A stretch of DNA of 46,796 nucleotides, taken from NCBI GenBank assembly GCA_036262035.1, contig DATAJS010000007.1:1-46796 (forward strand), given 5' to 3'. Of this stretch, positions 14,492 to 24,624 are shown in pieces. The notes beneath the pieces were generated by a model. That model made no database searches, had not been told where the DNA came from, and saw only the letters and a program-made list of their open reading frames with translations. Made by a program: the position numbers and the translations under genes. The first letter of the stretch is position 1; every line of letters starts with the position of its first letter. This DNA comes from Burkholderiales bacterium. GTDB lineage: Bacteria > Pseudomonadota > Gammaproteobacteria > Burkholderiales > SG8-41.

Positions 14492-16228
14492 ATGGAACGC
14501 AAGCCCACACCACCGCGCCCGAGCTGGCGCCCGACCGTCATCGGCAAACGCTACGCGGTCGCGTGCGGCCACTATCTCGCCGCGGCGGCTGCGGTCCGTA
14601 TCCTCGAGCGCGGAGGCAATGCGGTCGACGCCGGTGTCGCCGCGGCGATGGCGCTCGCCATCGTGCAGCCGGACATCGTGAGCTTCTCGGGCGTCGCGCC
14701 GACGCTCGTCTATCGCCGCAAGGAGCGCAAGGTGCAGGCGATCAACGGTCTGGGCTATTGGCCGGCGGGCGTGGACGTCGAGCGCCTGCGCCGTGAAGGA
14801 CAGGGCGCGATCCCCGAAGGCCTGCTGCGCACCGTGATGCCGGCCGCGCCTGCCACGCACATTCTCGCGTTGTCGCGCTTCGGTACGATCTCGTTCGAAG
14901 AAGCCGCCACACCCGCGTACGAGCTCGCGCGCGACGGCTTCGCGGCGTATCCGGTGTTCGTGCGTCACTTCGAGAAGTATCGCGAGAAATACGCCCGCTG
15001 GCCGTCGAGCGCGGCGCTGTACCTGCCCGGCGGCGAGCCCGCGCGCGTGGGCCAGATCTTCAAGCAGGAGAAGCTCGCCGAATCGATCGCGGGCATGATG
15101 GAAGCGGAGCGCCGCTCGACCGGCGATCGACTCGCCAAGCTCCGCGCCGCGCACGACTACTACTACAAGGGTCCGATCGCCGACGCGATCGCGGGCTTCC
15201 ACGCCGAGAACGGCGGCTTCGTCACCAAGGCCGACCTCGCCGGATTCGAAGCGCAGCTCGAGCCCAGTATCCGTTGCAGCTACAAGGGCTATGAAGTCCA
15301 CAGCTGCGATACGTGGTGCCAGGGCATCTCGCTGCTGGAAGCGATGAAGATCCTCGAGGGCGTCGATCTCGCGGCGATGGGACACAACTCGCCCGAGTAC
15401 ATCCATCACGTCGCCGAAGCGCTCAATCTCGCGTTCGCCGACCGCGAGGGTTACTGCGGCGATCCGCGCTTCGTGGAAGTGCCGGTCGCCGGGCTCCTGT
15501 CTGACGAATACGCCAGGGCGCAGCGCGCGCGCATACGCAGCGACCGCGCGTTCGGCACGATGCCGCAGCCGGGCAAACCGCCGGGCGCCACGCACGATCC
15601 TTACCTCTCCGATCTCTCGCGCTACGCCAAGCTCGAGCCGGGCGCCGCGCTCGACACGATCTATTGCTGTGTCGTCGACGGCGACGGCAACTGCTATTCG
15701 GCGACGCTGTCGGACAACGCCCGCGATACGGTGGTGATCCCGGGGCTGGGCGGCACCGTTTCCTCGCGCGGCGCGCAAGGGCGGCTCGAGCCCGGACACC
15801 CCGCGGAGATCAAGCCCGGCAAGCGCCCGCGCCTCACGCCTTCGCCCGCGCTGGCGGTGCGCGACGGCGAGCTCTACATGGGCTTCGGCACGCCCGGCGG
15901 CGACGTACAGATGCAGGCGATGCTGCAGGTGTTCCTCAACGTGAACACCTTCGGCATGGCGGTGCAGGAAGCGATCGAGCAGCCGCGCTTCGGCACCTTC
16001 ACGTTCCCGAACTCGTTCTCGCCGTTCTCCATCGGCAACTTCAACATGGAGAGCCGTTTCCCGCAGGCGACGATGGACGCGATCGCCGCGCTGGGGCATC
16101 CGGTGGAACGCTGGGCGGACCTGGCGCCTGCCGCGGGAGCAGTGTGCGCGGTGATGAAAGACCCGGCGACGGGCTGGCTGCATGCCGGCGCCGACCCGCG
16201 GCGCGAAGCTTATGCGATCGCCTGGTAG
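14492..16228 (+). CDS. Gamma-glutamyltransferase family protein (Ntn hydrolase)
   Basis: 578 residues. The ATG at 14492 follows AAGGAG (14480-14485). Family signatures are ACGHYLAAAAAVRILERGGN at about 24-43, NAVDAGVAAAMALAIVQP, and FGTPGGDVQMQAMLQVFLNV near 469-488. The self-cleavage and nucleophile position is Thr389 in LDTIYCCVVDGDGN. The second Thr and the His of the classical TTH motif are Ile and Tyr, as in the divergent YwrD-like branch. No signal peptide is seen, unlike classical periplasmic GGTs, so it is probably cytosolic. It probably hydrolyses or transfers an acyl or gamma-glutamyl group; the substrate is unknown. It lies 10 bases after soxG in the same direction, so it is likely part of the sox transcript. 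Confidence 0.88.
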   Translation: MERKPTPPRPSWRPTVIGKRYAVACGHYLAAAAAVRILERGGNAVDAGVAAAMALAIVQPDIVSFSGVAPTLVYRRKERKVQAINGLGYWPAGVDVERLRREGQGAIPEGLLRTVMPAAPATHILALSRFGTISFEEAATPAYELARDGFAAYPVFVRHFEKYREKYARWPSSAALYLPGGEPARVGQIFKQEKLAESIAGMMEAERRSTGDRLAKLRAAHDYYYKGPIADAIAGFHAENGGFVTKADLAGFEAQLEPSIRCSYKGYEVHSCDTWCQGISLLEAMKILEGVDLAAMGHNSPEYIHHVAEALNLAFADREGYCGDPRFVEVPVAGLLSDEYARAQRARIRSDRAFGTMPQPGKPPGATHDPYLSDLSRYAKLEPGAALDTIYCCVVDGDGNCYSATLSDNARDTVVIPGLGGTVSSRGAQGRLEPGHPAEIKPGKRPRLTPSPALAVRDGELYMGFGTPGGDVQMQAMLQVFLNVNTFGMAVQEAIEQPRFGTFTFPNSFSPFSIGNFNMESRFPQATMDAIAALGHPVERWADLAPAAGAVCAVMKDPATGWLHAGADPRREAYAIAW

Positions 16229-16262
16229 CGCCGGCGTAACGCACCGCGGCCGTTGCACCGTC

Positions 16263-16297
16263 ATTCCCGACCCGCGACAGCGTAAGGGATCGGGAAT
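16263..16297. repeat. Intergenic inverted repeat of the ATTCCCG...CGGGAAT type
   Basis: ATTCCCGA (16263-16270) and TCGGGAAT (16290-16297) pair perfectly. The context, CGTC before and CCATTTTGACTTT after, is the style of a small dispersed repeat frequent in proteobacterial intergenic DNA. It lies after the GGT-family gene and may help end its transcript. The remainder of the 159-base gap holds nothing else I can support apart from the next hairpin. Confidence 0.5.
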
Positions 16298-16372
16298 CCA
16301 TTTTGACTTTCCAGGCGACGACCGTCGCTAGCGCCCCGCCGCCCGCTCGCGCGATAAGTTAAGGCGGCGGTT

Positions 16373-16388
16373 GCGGCGCTTACGCCGC
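16373..16388 (-). terminator. Hairpin at the end of the kinase-BON gene
   Basis: GCGGCG (16373-16378) and CGCCGC (16383-16388) pair around CTTA directly after the minus-strand stop codon at 16388-16390. There is no clear U-run, so termination strength is uncertain. Confidence 0.35.
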
Positions 16389-17218
16389 TAGCTGTCGAGC
16401 TTGTACCTCGGCAGAGACGACATCTTGAGCTTGCTCTCGATGCCGCTCACGCCCGGCACGTCCCGGGCGATTTCGAGCGCATCTTCTTCCAGCAGTCCGG
16501 GCTCCAGCACTCCGCGCAGTGTGACGCGTCCGTCGTGAGCGTCGATGGCGATGCTCATCCGCGCGGTGCGCGGGTCGTGGCGCAGCGCCGCGCGCACATG
16601 CATCTGCAGCGCGAGATTGGCGAAGATGCGCATCGACTCGACGCTCTCCTGGAAGTTGGGCTCGCCGAGCAGCGCGGCGATCTCGTCGACGCATTCGTCG
16701 ATCGTGAGCCGCTCGGTGTTGAGCACGAGGTCGTAGTTCTCCGCAGCGTGCCAGTCGACGCCGAAATGGCGCTTGGTGATCGCCGCGTGCGCTTCCTCGG
16801 ACAGCTTGATCTCGCCTTCGACGAAAGCGCGGTCCTCGGTCTGCAGGCGCTCCATCATGCGCTCGACCCGCACCGGGAACGGCGCGCAGACGCGCACGCT
16901 GATGACGTGCGGCACCTCGCGCAGCAGATGTGTCGCGCCCCAGCCGCGCAGCACGCCGACGCCGCCGTTCTCGACGAGCTTCAGCGTCTCGTCCGCGGTG
17001 TAGATCGAGAGGCTCGTCACGTCGGTCGTCAGGCGCTCCCAGATCCCCGCCTTGCCTTCGAGAAAGCGCACCACGTGGCTCTTGCGGATGCGCATCTTGT
17101 CGGCGAGCAGCCCGATCATCTCGTGGTTGACGAGCGGTCTGCCCATGCGCTCGCACAGGCGGGCGGCGACGTCCTTGCCCAGAGATCCCATTTCGCGTGT
17201 CATTGCGACGACCGGCAT
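16388..17218 (-). CDS. Cytidylate-kinase-like protein fused to a BON domain
   Basis: 276 residues. The N-terminal 200 residues match the cytidylate kinase-like P-loop family: TREMGSLGKDVAARLCERMG at 7-26 in place of a classical Walker A, NHEMIG near 31, RGWGATHLLREVPHVISVRV near 90-109, and FPVRVERMMERLQTEDRAFV. The C-terminal part (about 195-270) has a BON pattern: a helix-rich start, then HDGRVTLRGVLEPGLLEEDA and VPGVSGIESKLKM. BON domains bind phospholipid or other ligands and are usually extracytoplasmic, so fusion to a kinase-like cytosolic domain is unusual. The start is ATG 17218, preceded by GGGAGG. The nucleotide substrate is unknown. It is divergent from the CBS gene. Confidence 0.75.
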   Translation of the reverse strand: MPVVAMTREMGSLGKDVAARLCERMGRPLVNHEMIGLLADKMRIRKSHVVRFLEGKAGIWERLTTDVTSLSIYTADETLKLVENGGVGVLRGWGATHLLREVPHVISVRVCAPFPVRVERMMERLQTEDRAFVEGEIKLSEEAHAAITKRHFGVDWHAAENYDLVLNTERLTIDECVDEIAALLGEPNFQESVESMRIFANLALQMHVRAALRHDPRTARMSIAIDAHDGRVTLRGVLEPGLLEEDALEIARDVPGVSGIESKLKMSSLPRYKLDS

Positions 17219-17339
17219 TGCGCCTCCCTTCGCGACCGAACGTGATGGTTTCCGGGCAGCTTAGCATCGCCGGGCATGGGCGTTGCTGCGGAATTCCCGC
17301 TATTGCGTCGATCCCCGCAAAAATTCCGGAGTGCGCACC

Positions 17340-18080
17340 ATGTGGAGAAACAACCGCGACCGGCCCGACGATCCCCAGACCCGCGAGCGCGAGACCCAGC
17401 GCCTGTCACGTGACGAGTACGAGCGGCCGCTCTACGGCGCGCCCCCTCAGCACCACGGCAGCCCTCCGCAGCAGAACCAGGGCACGAATTACGCGCGAGC
17501 GGACTGGACGTATTCGCCGCAGCAGGGCGCCCGCTTCCGCGCCGACCCGCGCGGCGCGTGGCCGCAAGGCCCGCAGGAGCCGCAGATCGACCGCTCGCGG
17601 CCTCTCACCGGCAGCCTCGCCGACCTGCGCGCTCACGACCTGATGACGCGGCGCGTCGCGACCGTCCATCCGGCGTCGTCGGTCGAGCGCGCCGCGCGCC
17701 TGCTCGAGGAGTGCGATTGCGGGTCGCTCCCGGTGGTCAGCGACAACGGCGTGCTCGTCGGCATGGTGACCGACCGCGACATCGTCACGCGCATCGTCGC
17801 GCGCGGACGCGAGGTGCGCAGCGCGATCGTCGCGGACTGCATGACCGAGCACGTCTTCGCGTGCTACGCGAACGAGACCGTCGGCGAATGCATGCGGCAG
17901 ATGGCGCACCACCGCGTGCGCAGGATGCCCATCGTCGACGAGCGCGGACGCCTGATCGGGATACTCGCGCAGGGCGATCTCGCGCGGCACGCACGCCAGA
18001 ACGCCGTTGCGGACGAGGGGCGCGCAGTGGCGGAGGTGCTGGGAGAGGTGTCGCAGCCGGTGCGCGGCGTGCAGCGGTAA
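17340..18080 (+). CDS. CBS-domain pair protein with disordered N-terminal region
   Basis: 246 residues from the ATG at 17340 (MWRNNRDRP). This start is preferred over an in-frame upstream ATG at 17283 because GGAG lies about ten bases before it. Residues 1-95 are rich in Arg, Gln, Pro and Asp with no fold visible. Residues 97-225 form two CBS motifs: LRAHDLMTRRVATVHPASSV, CGSLPVVSDNGVLVGMVTDR, then VADCMTEHVFACYANETVGE and RRMPIVDERGRLIGILAQGD. Such pairs bind adenine nucleotides and act as regulators. No partner enzyme is in the gene. The arrangement resembles stress-related stand-alone CBS proteins. Confidence 0.82.
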   Translation: MWRNNRDRPDDPQTRERETQRLSRDEYERPLYGAPPQHHGSPPQQNQGTNYARADWTYSPQQGARFRADPRGAWPQGPQEPQIDRSRPLTGSLADLRAHDLMTRRVATVHPASSVERAARLLEECDCGSLPVVSDNGVLVGMVTDRDIVTRIVARGREVRSAIVADCMTEHVFACYANETVGECMRQMAHHRVRRMPIVDERGRLIGILAQGDLARHARQNAVADEGRAVAEVLGEVSQPVRGVQR

Positions 18081-18128
18081 AGCGCCTCTCCCTGAGGGGG
18101 GGGAGGGCGTGCGCGCTAGAATGGCGGG

Positions 18129-19555
18129 GTGAAGAAGGTCGCGAAGTACGCGCTCGCCGCCGCGGGCGCTTTTCTCCTCTGTGCGGGGCTGGTCCTCGGC
18201 TATCTCGTCCTCACCTTCGACGTGCGCGATTACGAGCCGCGCATCGTCGCGCTCGTGAAAGAGAAGACCGGACGTACGCTGACGATACGCGGCGAGACCG
18301 CGCTCTCGCTGTGGCCCGATCTCGGCCTGACGCTCGGTCCGGTCGCGCTGAGCGAGCGCGGCAGCGATGCGGTCTTCGCCGAGGTGGCGAACGCGAGGCT
18401 GAGCGCGAAGCTGAGGCCGCTCTTCGACAAAGCGCTCGTCGCCGACGAGCTCTTCCTCGAAGGCGCGAGCGTCCGCATCACGCGCGACAAGGACGGCCGG
18501 CTCAACATCGACGATCTGCTCGCGGGCGAAGGCGGAGCGCTCGATTTCGACATCGCACGCGCGCGCGTGACGAAGTCGCGCATCGTCTACGAGGATCTCG
18601 CGCTCGGCACGCGCCACCAGGTTTCGGGCATCGAGATCGTCACGGGGCGTCTCGTGAACGCCGCGACGAGTCCGGTCACGGTCGCTTTCGACGCCCGCGA
18701 CGGCGCCGGCGCGTACGCGGTGGCGATCGAGGCGCAGGGGCGCCTCACGTTCGACTCGAGACAGCGCACCTACGCCTTCGACGCCGCGTCCGCGCGCTTG
18801 CGCGGCAAGCTCGCCACGCTGAGCGACGTCGATGCGACGATCAAGGGCGGCGCCGCATGGACGCCCGGCGTCTTTCGCGTGAACGCTTCGGCCATCGAGG
18901 GGCGGTTCAAAGCCGCCGGCCGGCCGTTCGAGCTGGATGCGGCGTCGACGCTGCTCGAGACCTCCACGGAGGGAACGACGGCCGAATCGGTCGCGGCCGC
19001 CCTTCGCTCGAGCACCGGTGACGACCGCTTGCAGGCGCGCTTCAACTCCCCACGCGTCGAGTGGCGCCAGGGCGTGCTCGCCGCGCGGGAATCGACAGTC
19101 GAGCTCGACCTCGTGCGCGATGCGCGCAAGGTCCACGCGACAGTCGCCGGCGCATTGCGGGCGACCGAGGGGGCGCGCGTGTTCGAGCTGAGCGACGCGC
19201 GCACCAAATTCTCGGCGAGAGGCGCGGGGCTGCCGAAGCGCGGCGTCGAAGGCGCGGTCGCGGGGAACGCGACTTTCGATACGCGCAGCCTGCGGGTCGA
19301 AGCGAAGCTCGCGGGAACGGTGCTCGACACGCGCGTCAAGGCGGCGTTCCACGGTGTCTCGCCGTCGTCGTACACCTTTGCGCTCGATCTCGACACGCTC
19401 GATCTCGATCGCCTCGGTCTCGCGGCGGGCAAAGACACCGGCGTCGACTTCGATCTCGCCGAGCTCTCCGGCTCGCCTGCGGCAGGCACGCTGCGCATCG
19501 GCACTCTGAGGCGCGCGAGCGTGGTCGCGAAGAACGTCCAGCTCGCGTTGAAGCC

Positions 19556-19559
<4 letters not shown>
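18129..19559 (+). CDS. Short AsmA-family membrane-anchored protein
   Basis: 476 residues from GTG 18129. One transmembrane segment at about 7-30 (ALAAAGAFLLCAGLVLGYLV) is followed by the AsmA N-terminal pattern FDVRDYEPRIVALVKEKTGR, then long beta-rich repeats of the kind that form the lipid-conducting groove in AsmA-like proteins. It is shorter than the roughly 600-residue classical AsmA; the C-terminal part of the family is largely missing although the frame closes naturally. The likely role is in inner-to-outer-membrane lipid traffic or outer membrane homeostasis. Its TGA overlaps the mutY GTG. Confidence 0.78.
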
Positions 19560-20619
<1,060 letters not shown>

Positions 20620-20623
<4 letters not shown>

Positions 20624-21354
20624 GCATTCCGGAAGACCTGAAGAAGTGGCGCAAGGCCCGGCGCGAAGCGCTGATCGCGCGCCGTGTGGCGATTCCCGAG
20701 GCCGAGCGCAATGCGGCCAACGCGCGCATGACGGCGGCGCTCGTCGACGCCTTCACGCCGCCGGCGGAAACGGTCGTCGGTTTCTGCTGGCCGTTCAAGA
20801 ACGAGCTCGACGCGCGCTTCGCGGTGCGGCACTGGCGCGAGGCGGGCGCACACGGAGCGCTTCCCGAAGTCACGGCGCCCAGAACGCCGCTGACTTTCCG
20901 CCTGTGGAAACCGGGCGTGCCGATGCGCGCGGGCGTCTACGACATTCCGGTGCCCGACGGCACTCCGGTCGTGCTGCCCGACATCGCGATCGTGCCGATG
21001 AACGGCTTCGACGGGCGCGGCTACCGCCTCGGTTACGGCGGCGGCTTCTTCGATCGCACGCTCGCCGCGCTCGAGCGCCGCATCGTCGCGATCGGCATCG
21101 CGTTCGATGCGCTGCGGATGGAGACCATCCACCCGCAGCCGCACGACATACCGATGGATTTCGTCGTGACCGAAAGCGCGATCTATGCGGCGTCGGGCGA
21201 GCCGCTCGAAGCGGTCGATGCGGCGGAAGCGAAGAAGCGATACGAGCGGCTGCTGCTGGCGAAGCGCCTGCCGCGCGCAGCGTTTCCCGACACCGGCCTA
21301 TCCTCCCCGGTGTGCTACGCCGACCAGTTCCCCGATTACTTCGGAAAAGCGTGA
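20620..21354 (+). CDS. 5-formyltetrahydrofolate cyclo-ligase family protein
   Basis: 244 residues from GTG 20620. The N-terminal KWRKARREALIARRVAIPEA carries the basic ATP-binding region. VGFCWPFKNELDARF follows, and the signature GRGYRLGYGGGFFDRTLAAL lies at about 128-147. The family converts 5-formyl-THF to 5,10-methenyl-THF with ATP. The protein is longer than the roughly 200-residue bacterial enzymes, with a C-terminal extension after the VVTESAIYAASG region. It could serve the folate pool that sarcosine oxidase also feeds, but the genes are 4 kb apart. It is coupled to mutY by a GTGA overlap. Confidence 0.87.
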
Positions 21355-21387
21355 ACGGCGCGTCGCGTTAGCACGCGACCTACGTAG

Positions 21388-21405
21388 GGTGCGCGCGAGC
21401 GCACC
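21388..21405. terminator. Hairpin between two convergent transcripts
   Basis: GGTGCGC (21388-21394) and GCGCACC (21399-21405) pair perfectly around a GCGA tetraloop in the 67-base gap between the convergent cyclo-ligase and LON-domain genes. It is well placed to end both transcripts. It lacks a T-run and may also be one of a dispersed family of TAGGGTGCGC...GCGCACC repeats. Confidence 0.5.
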
Positions 21406-21421
21406 GGGCTGCGCGAGCGGC

Positions 21422-21997
21422 CTAGCCCTTCACCAGACCCGCGGCGGCGAGAATGTCGCGCAGCCGCTGCATGCGCGTCGCGGTGTCGGCTTCGAGCAGC
21501 GATTGCTTGATCGCGCTGTCGAGCGGCAGTCCTTCGGCCAGCCGGCAGCTCACCCACAGCGCGTCGTCGAGCCGGACAGGCCCGGGGAAGTTGTCCCCGA
21601 CCTGCTTCACGATGAGCTCCATCACCTCGCGGCACGCCGGATCGACCGGCGGCGGTGCCTCCTCCCCGATGCGCTCTATCGTCCCGGACATGAGGCCGTT
21701 CGCCGCGACCTCGGTGTCGAGAAGGCGAAAGCGCTCGCCGCCGCGCGCGACGAGCTGGAACATGCCGAGGTCGCGCATCTCCCACTCTTCGATCGTCGCG
21801 AGGCAGCCGATCGTCTCGGGCACCGCGGGTGCGCCGACTTCGGCGCCCTCGCGGATGAGACACACGCCGAAGGGCCTGGAATCGCGGATGCAGACCTTGG
21901 TCATCTCCAGGTAACGCTGCTCGAAGATCTTGAGCGGCAGCGCGCCGCCGGGGAAGAGCACGGTGCCGAGCGGGAAGATGAAATGCCGTTCGCTCAC
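21422..21997 (-). CDS. LON substrate-binding domain protein
   Basis: 191 residues that correspond only to the N-terminal (LAN/PUA-like) domain of Lon protease: [20 protein letters not shown] at 6-25, [20 protein letters not shown] near 26-45, and [20 protein letters not shown] near 64-83. There is no ATPase or protease part. Such stand-alone proteins are widespread but poorly understood; substrate or adaptor binding is an inference. The ATG at 21997 overlaps the rapZ stop as ATGA, so it is the last gene of the rpoN-to-rapZ block. Confidence 0.85.
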   Translation of the reverse strand: MSERHFIFPLGTVLFPGGALPLKIFEQRYLEMTKVCIRDSRPFGVCLIREGAEVGAPAVPETIGCLATIEEWEMRDLGMFQLVARGGERFRLLDTEVAANGLMSGTIERIGEEAPPPVDPACREVMELIVKQVGDNFPGPVRLDDALWVSCRLAEGLPLDSAIKQSLLEADTATRMQRLRDILAAAGLVKG

Positions 21998-22836
21998 AGG
22001 GAGAGCTCCCGGTGGCGGACCAGCACCCGCGCATGCTGGCCGCGGAAGTGCTGCGCGAGTTGCTCGGTGAGATACACCGAGCGATGCTTGCCGCCGGTAC
22101 AGCCGATCGCGACGGTGAGATAGCTGCGGCTGTCACGGTCGAAGCACGGCAGCCAGTCGGCGACGAAGCGCGTGATGTCGGCGAGCATCTTCTGCACCGA
22201 AGGATCGGCGTCGAGGAACGCGATCACCGGCTCGTCGCGTCCGGTAAAAGGCCGCAGCTTCGCGTCGTAGTGCGGATTCGGCAGGCAGCGCACGTCGAAA
22301 GCCATGTCGGTGTCCAGCGGAATGCCGCGTTTGTACGCGAACGACTGGAAGAGCAGCGTGACGCCGGCGCTGGGCACCTCGACGAACTCGCGCACCCAGT
22401 TTCTCAGCACGTGCGGCGAGAGCTCGCTGGTATCGATGTGCTGCGCGAGGGCGGCGATCTCCTCGAGCAGCTCGCGCTCGCGGGCGATCGCCTCGGGCAG
22501 CGTGCGATGCCCGTCGCCCAGCGGATGGCGGCGGCGCGTTTCGGAGAAGCGCTGGATCAGCGTGTCGTCCTTGGCGTCGAGGAAGAGGATCCTGATCTCG
22601 CTGCCGGCGCGGCGCAGCGCTGCGAGCTGCTGCGGCAGCGCGTCGAGCGCGAGCCCGCTCCTCACGTCCATCGACAGCGCGACGCGCGAATAGCCGGTCT
22701 GCGCGAGCGACACCACGAGCTCCGGCAGGAGGTTGACGGGCAGGTTGTCTACGCAGTAATAGCCGGCGTCCTCGAGCGCGTTCAGCGCGACGCTCTTGCC
22801 CGAACCCGAAAGCCCGGTGATCAGGACGAGCTGCAT
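21994..22836 (-). CDS. rapZ: RNase adapter / nucleotide-binding protein RapZ
   Basis: 280 residues. The N-terminal P-loop is [19 protein letters not shown] with Walker A at 8-15, followed by [17 protein letters not shown]. The C-terminal domain has the hallmark [20 protein letters not shown] near 237-256. In enterobacteria RapZ senses glucosamine-6-phosphate and directs decay of a regulatory RNA; in other proteobacteria the role is less clear. The ATG at 22836 shares a base with the hprK stop (TGATG) and its stop overlaps the LON-domain gene. The same frame is open upstream into hprK, but that part is a shadow. Confidence 0.95.
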   Translation of the reverse strand: MQLVLITGLSGSGKSVALNALEDAGYYCVDNLPVNLLPELVVSLAQTGYSRVALSMDVRSGLALDALPQQLAALRRAGSEIRILFLDAKDDTLIQRFSETRRRHPLGDGHRTLPEAIARERELLEEIAALAQHIDTSELSPHVLRNWVREFVEVPSAGVTLLFQSFAYKRGIPLDTDMAFDVRCLPNPHYDAKLRPFTGRDEPVIAFLDADPSVQKMLADITRFVADWLPCFDRDSRSYLTVAIGCTGGKHRSVYLTEQLAQHFRGQHARVLVRHRELSL

Positions 22837-23777
22837 CAGGGATCGCCGTTGCGGAGCTCGTGCGCCTGGCGCGCGACGAACTCGGAGGTGCTGTCGACGC
22901 CGCGCATCTGCAGCACGTAATTGCGCACCGCGGCCTCGGTGAGCACCGCGAGGTTGCGTCCCGCGACGACCGGTATCGTCACCTTGCAGACGCTCACACC
23001 CATGAGGTCCTCGGCGCCGGGTCTGAGCGGCAGGCGCTCGATCGGCGCGTGGTCGGGACCGGGCTTCTCCAGGTGCACGATGAGCTTCAGGTTCTTGCGC
23101 GGGCGCAGCGCCGCTTCGCCGAACACGGTGCGGATGTTCAGCACGCCCAGACCGCGCACTTCGAGGAAGTCCTTGAGCAGCGACGGACAGCGTCCTTCGA
23201 CCGTCTCGGGGCCGATGCGATAGAACTCGATCACGTCGTCGGCGATGAGACCGCTGCCGCGGCTGATGAGCTCCAGCGCGAGCTCGCTCTTGCCCACGCC
23301 CGACTGACCGGTGATGAGCACGCCCACGCCGAGCACGTCGAGGAACACGCCGTGGGTCGTCGTCGAGTCGGCGAGCGCGCGCGCGAGGTACGGCCGCAGC
23401 ATCCACATGAGCTCGACGCTGGGCAGCGAAGTCGTGAAAAGCGCGGTCGCCGTCGCATCCGCCACCGCGCAGAGATCCGGCGGCAGGCGGTCGACTTCGG
23501 CGGCGATGAAGCACGCGAGGCCGCGCGACGCGATGTCGGTCAGCGTCGCCTTGCGCGAGTGCGCGTCCAGCCGTTCGAGGTACTGTATCTCGGTGGGGCC
23601 GAGCACCTGTATCCAGTTGGGATGGATGAAGTTCAGGTGCCCGATGAGTCCCTTGGACGAGCCCTTGATGAGCTCGCTGTCCAGATCCTTCTCACCGCCC
23701 GAGCGGCCGCCCGCCCAGGCGAGCTTCAGCTTCTCCCGGTTATCCTCAAATAACCGAGCTATGCTGAGTCGTGGCAT
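22836..23777 (-). CDS. hprK: HPr kinase/phosphorylase
   Basis: 313 residues. The N-terminal domain ([20 protein letters not shown] and [14 protein letters not shown]) is followed by the catalytic P-loop [19 protein letters not shown] (Walker A 157-164), the His142-Gly pair before it, [20 protein letters not shown], and the family signature [15 protein letters not shown]. It phosphorylates and dephosphorylates a serine of HPr. In Gram-negatives it works within the nitrogen-type PTS. HPr itself is not in the window. The gene starts inside ptsN with a 32-base overlap, so production is tightly coupled. Confidence 0.95.
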   Translation of the reverse strand: MPRLSIARLFEDNREKLKLAWAGGRSGGEKDLDSELIKGSSKGLIGHLNFIHPNWIQVLGPTEIQYLERLDAHSRKATLTDIASRGLACFIAAEVDRLPPDLCAVADATATALFTTSLPSVELMWMLRPYLARALADSTTTHGVFLDVLGVGVLITGQSGVGKSELALELISRGSGLIADDVIEFYRIGPETVEGRCPSLLKDFLEVRGLGVLNIRTVFGEAALRPRKNLKLIVHLEKPGPDHAPIERLPLRPGAEDLMGVSVCKVTIPVVAGRNLAVLTEAAVRNYVLQMRGVDSTSEFVARQAHELRNGDP

Positions 23778-24234
23778 GCGGTTGCCATTGGGTGATCAGC
23801 GTATGGAGCTCCTGCGCGGTGGGGGCGGCGAGCAGCTTTTCGCGGAAAGCCTTGTCGCTGAACATCTGCGCGAGCTCGGAGAGGATCTGCAGGTGCTGGT
23901 CGGTCGCGCGGTCGGGGACGAGCAGCACGAAGATCAGGCTCACGTTCTGCGAGTCCGGCGCGTCGAAGGGGATGGGCTGGCGCGTGCGCACCAGCCCGCC
24001 GACCGCCTCCTTCAGGCCCTTGATGCGCCCGTGAGGGATCGCGATGCCCTGGCCCAGTCCGGTCGAGCCGAGCTTCTCGCGCGCGAACAGGCTGTCGAAC
24101 ACTTGCGCGCGCGCGATGCTGTTGTTGTTCTCGAAGAGCAGCCCGACCTGCTCGAATACCCGTTTCTTGCTGGACACGTCGAGGTCGATGATGACGTTCG
24201 ACTCGGGCAGCAGCTTGGCTATCAAATTCATCAA
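23746..24234 (-). CDS. ptsN: Nitrogen-PTS EIIA protein
   Basis: 162 residues with the single PTS EIIA type-2 domain. The phosphorylated histidine is His68 in GLGQGIAIPHGRIKGL; FVLLVPDRATDQHLQILSEL follows, as in other PtsN proteins. It receives phosphate from NPr/HPr and signals to potassium transport, stress and sigma-54-linked functions. Two adjacent ATGs (24234 and 24231) are possible starts. Its end overlaps hprK. The location behind rpoN and hpf is the classical one. Confidence 0.95.
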   Translation of the reverse strand: MMNLIAKLLPESNVIIDLDVSSKKRVFEQVGLLFENNNSIARAQVFDSLFAREKLGSTGLGQGIAIPHGRIKGLKEAVGGLVRTRQPIPFDAPDSQNVSLIFVLLVPDRATDQHLQILSELAQMFSDKAFREKLLAAPTAQELHTLITQWQPHATTQHSSVI

Positions 24235-24272
24235 GAGACTCTGAGATTGCGCGAGGAGCGGCGTCGAGCCGG

Positions 24273-24599
24273 CTACTCCTCTTCTGCGGAGTGCCTCACG
24301 GTCGCGCCATGGCGCTGCGAGAGGTTCTTTTCCTTGTGCTTGAGGATCGTGCGGTCGAGCTTGTCCACCAGACCGTCGATGGCTGCATACATGTCTTCGG
24401 CGGTGCTCTCGCAGAAGATGTCCTTGCCGCGCACGTGCACCGTCGCCTCGATCTGGTGGTCGAGCTTGTCGACGGACATGATGACGTTCACGTCTATGAC
24501 CTGGTCGAAGTGATGCGTGATGCGCTGGAGCTTGGCTCCGACGTACTCCCGGATGGCGGGAGTGACGTCGAGCTGGTGACCGGTGACATGAAGGTTCAT
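24273..24599 (-). CDS. hpf: Ribosome hibernation promoting factor (short form)
   Basis: 108 residues beginning MNLHVTGHQLDVTPAIREYV, with HFDQVIDVNVIMSVDKLDHQ, the typical beta-alpha-beta-beta-beta-alpha fold of HPF/YfiA that binds the 30S decoding region in stationary phase. There is no long C-terminal dimerisation domain, so it is the short form. A strong AAGGAG precedes the ATG. It follows rpoN by 25 bases and precedes ptsN. Confidence 0.95.
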   Translation of the reverse strand: MNLHVTGHQLDVTPAIREYVGAKLQRITHHFDQVIDVNVIMSVDKLDHQIEATVHVRGKDIFCESTAEDMYAAIDGLVDKLDRTILKHKEKNLSQRHGATVRHSAEEE

Positions 24600-24624
24600 G
24601 CGGCGCTCCTTCTCGGATGGACGC

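Noticed and set aside
16229-16387. A possible small gene in the 159-base gap
   Set aside because: No open frame of useful length; only an inverted repeat and a terminal hairpin are visible.
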